Assembly (NCBI GenBank): GCA_964654535.1
Contig: CAZZIZ010000123.1
Span: 1 to 10,515, forward strand
Source of the DNA: CAZZIZ01 sp964654535
GTDB taxonomy: Bacteria; Bacteroidota; Bacteroidia; Chitinophagales; UBA2359
Direction of reading: 5' to 3'
DNA: 10,515 nucleotides
Shown here: positions 4,755-10,515 of the stretch, in pieces
Position numbering within the stretch: the first letter of the stretch is position 1
Layout: each line of letters starts with the position of its first letter
Notes under the pieces: generated by a model
The model's input: the letters and a program-made list of their open reading frames with translations, nothing else
What the model was told of the DNA's origin: nothing
Database searches by the model: none
Position numbers and translations under genes: made by a program

Positions 4755-7700
4755 ATGACCCTGAGAAGAAATCTAAGTGATCTATTGTTCAGGTTTTTAA
4801 GCTTCTTCGCGCTAATTTTTTGCCTACCTGCTCTCGGCCAAAACTTAGTCCCGAATCCAGGCTTCGAAATTCTGAACAACTGTCCAACTGGGCTTGACCA
4901 AATTGATGAAGCCGACGATTGGTTTTCTCCCGGAACTGGCATCGCTGATTTATTTAACACTTGTGCTGCGGGCAATGCAGCGGACGTGCCTTCTAACCTT
5001 CAAGGTTCTCAAACGCCAAACGGCGGAAATGGTTATGCAGGAATTTTTGTTTTTGGTGACGAAGACTTACGCGAGTATTTAAGCGTTGAATTGAATAGTC
5101 CTCTAGAAGTAGGTACTACCTACTGTATAGAATACTGGGTCAGCGCAGGCGACTTCTTCGGAAGTGGCATACAAGATCTCGGGTTCTTTTTTTCAGAAAA
5201 TATTATTACGTCGGACAACGATGGTCCTTTAAATGCGGTCCCCCAATTTGCAAACACAAATGGCCCAATTGAAGAAGCAACTGACTGGGTCTCTGTATCC
5301 AGTCAGTTTGTTGCCGACGCTGCATACCAATACTTGACCATTGGAAACTTTTTCGATAACGCGAATACTGTGGGCGGCAACAGCACCCCTGGAACGCCAT
5401 TCGCGGAAGAAGTCTATTACTACGTAGACGATGTTTCCGTCGTCGCACAAGCCAGTCCACTTAGCTATGAGCTGACTGATGCAAGTTGCGACTCAGAAAC
5501 GGTGACCCTTACGGCGAGTGGTGGCTCGGGAGCATACACCTGGTTAAACCTCGACAATCCGGATGTTCCATTGTCCTTCGAGGAAACGCTGACAATTTCT
5601 GTTAACACGGAAACTACTATACTACTCAGCTCAGATTCTGGTTCCTGCGAGTTAACAGAAACCATCAGTCTTTTTCCAGCAACTCAACCAATAGTCAATA
5701 TTCAGGTAAACAATCCTTGCGGAGGCTTCCCAACCGAGATATTAGCTCAAGTCAGCAATTTGAGCGAGGATGCAACTTATGCCTGGGAGATTTTTGAAGC
5801 AGGAGCGACTGCTGCCACTTTTATCAGCACCAATATTGGTAGCATTTCAACCATACTACCCGTAGGCGAGTATACAGCGACCTTAACAGTGACGAACAAC
5901 GATGGATGTAGCGATGATATCAGCACCAACTTTACTGTCGATGCAGAATGCGACGAGTGTAGCGACTATGTTAACTTGGTTCCCAACGGAAACTTTGAAG
6001 CCTTAAGCGAATGCCCAGAAACCTTAGGTGCGCTTTTTAATGTTGACTTCTGGGACAACGCAACATCGGCTTCTCCAGATTACTTCAATGCTTGTGCTAC
6101 ACAAATGAGCGGCGTTTCTGTTCCCGACAATGATTTAGGATTTCAAAATGCAGCTGACGGAAATGCCTATGCCGGATTTTTCGCCTTCGGCGAGCAAAAC
6201 TTTCGCGAGTACATTACTATTGAATTACCAACGCCAACTCAAGCCGGGATTACCTATTGCTTTAGCTATGAAACTTCCTTGTCCGATGAAAGTACACTAG
6301 CAGTAAACAACATAGGCGCTTTATTCAGTCCAGGCTCAATAAGTATAGTAGGTTCTGGATTCATCAGTAACCTTCCCTTCAGTCCTCAAATCGAATCAAA
6401 CGACATCATTACCGATTCGGAGAATTGGACAACGGTTACTGAAACCTTCGTAGCAGATGGGACTTTCACTCAGCTGACTATGGGTAACTTCCGAAGCAAT
6501 GGTTCTACTGCAGGACAAATAGTTGATAACACTGGTGAATTAGTTTCCTACTACTATATCGACAATGTCAAGCTATACGAAGTGCCTAGCTTAACTATAA
6601 ACTCGCCAACGGCGAGTTGCATTGGGGTAAACATATCTGCTACAGTGAACGACGAGTTCTGCGATTATCGTTGGTTTGAAATCGATGATCCAGAAACAAC
6701 ACTTGGCAACGAAGCAAGTTTTGAAATTCCAACCAATAGTGCAGGTACAAATCAATATGTAGTCAACGCAGTCTTTGGTGACTGCGTGATTGCGGATACA
6801 TTAAACTTTGAAGTCTTCCCTTTACCAAATGCTTCCTTCACTTCTCCAGGTGGTTGCGTTGGGACTTTAACACCGTTCATAGTTCCTAGTCCTCCACCAG
6901 GCGAAAGTTTTAGTTACGACTGGGACGTAGATAACGATGGCGATATCGACTTAAGCAGTGACAATTCTACTGGTTTCGTTTTCGAAGAAGCAGGAACCTT
7001 CACCGTAAACGTTCTAGTACAAAGTTCAGGCGGTTGTGTTAATGGTAACAGTATCGAGATAGTCATTGAAGAAGATTGCCCGGATTGTTCAGAGAACAGC
7101 CTGATCATAAATGGCAGTTTTGAAACGCTAACTACCTGTCCCGATGATTTCGGTCAAATACAAAATGCTTCGGCTTGGATCAGTACCGCAGCCGACGATG
7201 CCGATTTGTTTGCCACCTGTAGTGGAGATGGAACCAACGTTGGGGTACCGACCAATGCATTCGGATTTCAAGTACCAACCGATGAATCACTGAACTACGC
7301 AGGAATCACAGTGTTCGGACCTGACGATCAGCGTTCATTCTTAACCATTCCCCTTCTTACGCCAGTCACCCCCGGTCAAACTTACTGCGCAAGTTTCGAC
7401 GTGAGCTTAGCCGAACTGAGTGGAATCGCGCTAGACGAAATTGGCTTGTACTTTAGTAATGACGTTCCGACAAACATACTAGGTTCAAGCCCGCAAATAA
7501 CCAGTGGTAACGAAGAGATACTAGACGAGAAAGATGCTTGGACGACTATAAGTGGCTCTTTCACCGCGAGTAGCGAGTTCGAATTTGTTACCATCGGTAA
7601 CTTCGCTACCAATGCTAACACAAATACCTTCATCCAGCCACAAGGCATTATGTCCAACGTGGCTTACTACTACCTCGATAATATTCGCCTCATCACCACA

Positions 7701-10112
7701 GAAATAAGCATTCCCGAAAATGTTGTTGTTTGCCAAGGAGAAAGCACAGAGCTCTTTGCTACCAGCGATTTCTGCGAACACGAGTGGGTGAACGTGGACA
7801 ATCCAAATGATATACTCAGTGCAGGCGCTAGCGTAATAGTTAGCCCAGAAAGCACAACGACATATCGCTATGCTGGTTTAAATGGCAACTGCTCTGCAGA
7901 AGCTCTGGTCGAAGTTGTGGTAATTCCTGCTCCTTCTGCAGGTGAAGATCGCAACCTTTGCCCCAACGAATCATTGCTTATAGCACTAAGCGGAATAGAT
8001 AATGCAACAGATATAGTTTGGTCCCCCAATAATGGAATCGACGTAAGCGATCCAGCCAATCCTGTTTTCACAACTACCGAAACAACTACTTACACCGTTT
8101 CGGTAACATACCCAGAGGCAAGCGATTGTCCTACCACAGATGAAATAACCATTACTCCGATTGCCGAATTTGCGGTGGTTAGCGAAGTATTGGGAGCGTG
8201 CATCGACGGCAGTACACAATTGTTTGCCTCTGGAGGAGACAGTTACTCTTGGTCTCCAACAACTGGACTCGACGACCCAAACTCGCCAAGCCCTATTGCT
8301 TCACCCGCTACCAGCACAACTTACACAGTAAGTGTTACCGACGATAGCACAGGTTGCACTTCTCAGCTAGAGGTTTTCGTTCCTTTATTTGAGTGCGACG
8401 AAGGAGGCCCTGTATGGCTCAATGCCGCTGGCGATACCACCGATATGGTACTCTTCGATACCCTACTCTTAAACACAACAGACACAACCTTCCTACCAAG
8501 CTTCTTTGATCCCGATTTACCAGAAGATGTAGTAACCCTAAGTTTTGATGGGCCAGAAAATGGCGTATTCCAATTTTTAGTTGACTCCGCTTTCTATACC
8601 CCAGACCTGGATTTTTTCGGAATGGATACGGTGAGTATGGTCGCTTGCGATAGCCTATTCCCAATAGAGTGCGATACTACTTTAATCGTCTACACAATTT
8701 TACCACCACCAAATCAGCCACCGACCTTGAACGGACCAGAGACCATTATGTTCGATGCTGTTGCCGATTCTTCGGTTCTGTTTTGCCCAGATATTATCGA
8801 TCCAGACGGAGACGAAGTAATGCTCGTTTTTGATCCACAAGACATAGAAGGTGAAATAGAAATAATAAATAGTGTTTGTTTCAATTATACCGGCCCCGAC
8901 GATTTTATAGGCGAAGACTCTTTCGTCATTTCCATATGCGATGAAAACGACGCCTGTACCAATGTCACCGTAAGCGTTGATGTACTCGACCGAACTCTAA
9001 TTGCCAACGACGACTTTGTAAACGTATTCATAAACGATCCCGTCAATGTAGTGGTCCTAAACAATGACTCCCTGCCCGACGTAGGCTTCGACGAAATATT
9101 CCTAATTGAAGAACCAGAACAGGGTACAATAGAACCTACGGACACGTCCTTCTTCTACTTCCCCGAAATGAACTACATCGGCCCGGATACTTTCCAATAC
9201 GCTATTTGTGGTAATACCTGGGGTTGCGATACAGCTACGGTGCATATACAAGTCATCAATTTCCTCGCAGGTACTGACGACAATTTCTTCGGAGCTCCAG
9301 ACGAGCAGCACATTATAGAAGTACTCAACAACGACTTTATACCCTTTGGCGATTGCGTTACCATAAACGTACTCGAACAGCCGATGAATGGCACGATAGA
9401 AGAAGTCATCTTAACCATTATCTATCAACCCGACCCCGGTTTCGTGGGCACCGACCAAATTGTCTATGAGGTCTGCTGTCCCGGCTTCGGCTGCGACATA
9501 GCCACCGTTAGTATTATTATTACCACTTTGCTACCCCCAATTGCAGAAGACGATATAATAAGTATTGGAGCGGATACCGACGTCTCAATTGAGGTGCTCG
9601 GAAACGACTCCGATCCAAACGGCGAGAGTTTGAGCTCAGAAATTTTGATGCCGCCCCTCAACGGAGACGCAACACTCGAAGGCAATTCCATCATCTACTC
9701 GCCAGACCCAGGCTTTATGGGCATAGACAGTTTGTTGTACCAAGCGTGCAACGAAACCAACCTATGCACTGAGGCTTTTGTTTTCATAACCGTCGGTGAA
9801 GTTAGCAACGAGCCTTGCGATTTGTGGTTCCCAGAAGCCTTCAGTCCAAACGGCGATGGCATTAACGAAACATTTTACATCAGTGGCATCGACAATTGCC
9901 AAGACCTACAGAACAACGAATTCAGAGTGTTCAACCGCTGGGGCAACATCGTATTCGAAGCAGAAGACTATGGCGTCGTTGGCGATTTGTGGGATGGCAC
10001 CTATCAAGAAACAGGAGAAGATGTTACCGTAGGTACATACTTCTATATCCTAAGAAAACCGAACGCCCCAAGAAATGAAAATTTCCATGGGACTGTTGAG
10101 GTGTTCCGATAA
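4755..10112 (+). CDS. Giant T9SS-exported multidomain surface protein (1785 aa) with type B sorting domain
   Basis: An N-terminal signal peptide (about residues 1-29, MTLRRNLSDLLFRFL then a hydrophobic core ending PALGQ) is followed by three related jelly-roll-like modules at about 30-232, 407-609 and 782-981. Each opens N-x-x-N-x-x-FE, has three conserved cysteines (CP, then FxxC, then TYC), an (A)YAG segment, and ends Y-Y-Y-x-D-(N/D)-(V/I). Ig/PKD-like domains follow each (233-398, 610-773 including DWDVDNDGDID, 982-1214). CxxC linkers (C399/C402, C775/C778) precede modules 2 and 3. About five cadherin-like or Big_9-type repeats of ~90 residues occupy 1219-1680 (VLNNDS, VLNNDF, VLGNDSDPNG). 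The C-terminus (about 1688-1785: FSPNGDGINETF, FNRWGNIVFEA, GTYFYI) is the gliding-motility-associated CHU_C/type B sorting domain. It is probably a secreted or surface adhesin-like protein; ligand unknown. Only three lysines occur. A terminator follows directly, with no PorP/SprF-type gene beside it. Confidence 0.92.
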   Translation: MTLRRNLSDLLFRFLSFFALIFCLPALGQNLVPNPGFEILNNCPTGLDQIDEADDWFSPGTGIADLFNTCAAGNAADVPSNLQGSQTPNGGNGYAGIFVFGDEDLREYLSVELNSPLEVGTTYCIEYWVSAGDFFGSGIQDLGFFFSENIITSDNDGPLNAVPQFANTNGPIEEATDWVSVSSQFVADAAYQYLTIGNFFDNANTVGGNSTPGTPFAEEVYYYVDDVSVVAQASPLSYELTDASCDSETVTLTASGGSGAYTWLNLDNPDVPLSFEETLTISVNTETTILLSSDSGSCELTETISLFPATQPIVNIQVNNPCGGFPTEILAQVSNLSEDATYAWEIFEAGATAATFISTNIGSISTILPVGEYTATLTVTNNDGCSDDISTNFTVDAECDECSDYVNLVPNGNFEALSECPETLGALFNVDFWDNATSASPDYFNACATQMSGVSVPDNDLGFQNAADGNAYAGFFAFGEQNFREYITIELPTPTQAGITYCFSYETSLSDESTLAVNNIGALFSPGSISIVGSGFISNLPFSPQIESNDIITDSENWTTVTETFVADGTFTQLTMGNFRSNGSTAGQIVDNTGELVSYYYIDNVKLYEVPSLTINSPTASCIGVNISATVNDEFCDYRWFEIDDPETTLGNEASFEIPTNSAGTNQYVVNAVFGDCVIADTLNFEVFPLPNASFTSPGGCVGTLTPFIVPSPPPGESFSYDWDVDNDGDIDLSSDNSTGFVFEEAGTFTVNVLVQSSGGCVNGNSIEIVIEEDCPDCSENSLIINGSFETLTTCPDDFGQIQNASAWISTAADDADLFATCSGDGTNVGVPTNAFGFQVPTDESLNYAGITVFGPDDQRSFLTIPLLTPVTPGQTYCASFDVSLAELSGIALDEIGLYFSNDVPTNILGSSPQITSGNEEILDEKDAWTTISGSFTASSEFEFVTIGNFATNANTNTFIQPQGIMSNVAYYYLDNIRLITTEISIPENVVVCQGESTELFATSDFCEHEWVNVDNPNDILSAGASVIVSPESTTTYRYAGLNGNCSAEALVEVVVIPAPSAGEDRNLCPNESLLIALSGIDNATDIVWSPNNGIDVSDPANPVFTTTETTTYTVSVTYPEASDCPTTDEITITPIAEFAVVSEVLGACIDGSTQLFASGGDSYSWSPTTGLDDPNSPSPIASPATSTTYTVSVTDDSTGCTSQLEVFVPLFECDEGGPVWLNAAGDTTDMVLFDTLLLNTTDTTFLPSFFDPDLPEDVVTLSFDGPENGVFQFLVDSAFYTPDLDFFGMDTVSMVACDSLFPIECDTTLIVYTILPPPNQPPTLNGPETIMFDAVADSSVLFCPDIIDPDGDEVMLVFDPQDIEGEIEIINSVCFNYTGPDDFIGEDSFVISICDENDACTNVTVSVDVLDRTLIANDDFVNVFINDPVNVVVLNNDSLPDVGFDEIFLIEEPEQGTIEPTDTSFFYFPEMNYIGPDTFQYAICGNTWGCDTATVHIQVINFLAGTDDNFFGAPDEQHIIEVLNNDFIPFGDCVTINVLEQPMNGTIEEVILTIIYQPDPGFVGTDQIVYEVCCPGFGCDIATVSIIITTLLPPIAEDDIISIGADTDVSIEVLGNDSDPNGESLSSEILMPPLNGDATLEGNSIIYSPDPGFMGIDSLLYQACNETNLCTEAFVFITVGEVSNEPCDLWFPEAFSPNGDGINETFYISGIDNCQDLQNNEFRVFNRWGNIVFEAEDYGVVGDLWDGTYQETGEDVTVGTYFYILRKPNAPRNENFHGTVEVFR

Positions 10113-10129
10113 TCATACCCCAAGTATGA
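10113..10129 (+). other. Small hairpin just after the giant gene stop
   Basis: TCATAC (10113-10118) and GTATGA (10124-10129) are exact inverted repeats around a 5-base loop, starting one base after the stop codon. The stem is short and not followed by a T-run. It may add to 3'-end structure upstream of the main terminator. Confidence 0.3.
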
Positions 10130-10134
10130 GAATG

Positions 10135-10174
10135 AAGGTGCTTTCCTTGGACGGGAAGCACCTTTTCTTTTTTT
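10135..10174 (+). terminator. Strong intrinsic terminator of the giant protein gene
   Basis: A 12-bp stem with one G-T wobble is formed by AAGGTGCTTTCC (10135-10146) and GGGAAGCACCTT (10153-10164) around a 6-base loop. The right arm runs into TTCTTTTTTT (10165-10174). It begins 22 bases after the TAA at 10110-10112. This is a canonical Rho-independent terminator for plus-strand transcripts and ends the giant gene's transcription unit. Confidence 0.88.
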
Positions 10175-10202
10175 GAGAGCTTTAGTTTTTCGGTTTTGTT
10201 TT

Positions 10203-10515
10203 GGGCGTGCCCCTTCTGCCTGCGGCAAGGGTCGGGCTTTCGGCAGTCGCTCTGTTCTGTTTTTGTACGCGCAAAACACTTCTAGCTCTAAGGAGCTAAG
10301 TGTTATGGCTTCAAAACAACAGGAGCTCCAACAGCGACCAAGGAAGCAACATAGTGTCAAGAATATTTCGGTACAAATTTCCTATGGCGGCGTTGGAAAT
10401 GCTCGCCGTGGCTTTGGCCACGTCTGCGCTTTCCGCCTTGCCCTAGAAAATTTTTCCTCAAAATATTCTTCTGACCCTAAGTTCCTTCATTGGTCTTGCC
10501 TCTATCCCTCACGCG
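10203..10515 (+). repeat. Hairpin-dense Bacteroidota intergenic repeat, continuing past the right edge
   Basis: The element opens GGGCGTGCCC (10203-10212), continues with a hairpin (CCCTT 10211-10215 with AAGGG 10227-10231; GCC with GGC inside) and then GTCGGGCTTTCGGC (10231-10244). The window ends TCTATCCCTCACGCG (10501-10515). From memory GGGCGTnnCCC-hairpin-GGGTCGGGCTTTCCGC and TCCCTCACGCG are boundary motifs of an unnamed repeat common in Bacteroidota intergenic DNA. Inside are a hairpin at 10275-10304 (AACACTT/AAGTGTT plus AGCTC/GAGCT), a long imperfect inverted repeat at 10336-10495, and a central hairpin at 10395-10434 capped by CGTGGC-TTTG-GCCACG. No convincing gene is present on either strand. 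Family membership is recalled; the pairings are read directly. Confidence 0.55.

Noticed and set aside
10043..10360. Minus-strand open frame of 105 codons
   Set aside because: It crosses the giant gene's 3' end, its terminator and the repeat element, and has low-complexity basic composition; it is not a gene.

Overview
The window looks like chromosomal DNA from a Bacteroidota bacterium, most likely a marine or aquatic member of the Flavobacteriales. Three things support this. There is a giant secreted protein ending in the gliding-motility / type IX secretion (T9SS) type B C-terminal domain. A DUF3822 gene sits directly before rsmD, a pairing I know from this phylum. Translation starts lack clear Shine-Dalgarno sequences. 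No rRNA, tRNA, IS transposase or CRISPR array was seen.

Layout: (1) Bases 1-414 hold the 5' part of a minus-strand gene that runs off the left edge; it encodes a small two-helix membrane protein. (2) Bases 415-994 are a gene-free divergent spacer rich in inverted repeats: three abutting palindromes, a degenerate dispersed repeat and a larger structured repeat. (3) Bases 995-4580 are five tightly packed plus-strand genes, probably one operon: a membrane-anchored hypothetical protein, a DUF3822 protein, 16S rRNA methyltransferase RsmD, phosphopantetheine adenylyltransferase CoaD (overlapping rsmD by 4 bp) and an IscS/NifS-type cysteine desulfurase. (4) Bases 4581-4754 are an AT-rich spacer with a perfect DnaA-box-like sequence facing a near-perfect inverted copy. 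(5) Bases 4755-10112 encode one 1785-residue exported modular protein, closed by a strong intrinsic terminator at 10135-10174. (6) Bases 10203-10515 are a dense, hairpin-rich intergenic repeat that continues past the right edge.

The operon is housekeeping in character: rRNA modification, coenzyme A synthesis and sulfur mobilisation for Fe-S clusters or tRNA thiolation. It carries two uncharacterised Bacteroidota proteins. The giant protein is probably a T9SS-exported surface or released adhesin-like protein. It has three copies of a ~375-residue super-module (jelly-roll-like domain plus Ig/PKD-like domains), then about five cadherin-like repeats, then the sorting domain. It contains only three lysines in 1785 residues.

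The points most worth a second look are the two related intergenic repeats in opposite orientation at the window's ends, the near-absence of lysine and the internal triplication of the giant protein, the GPPY in place of DPPY in RsmD, and the paired DnaA-box-like sites. I saw no clear evidence of a defence system or other multi-gene novel system.
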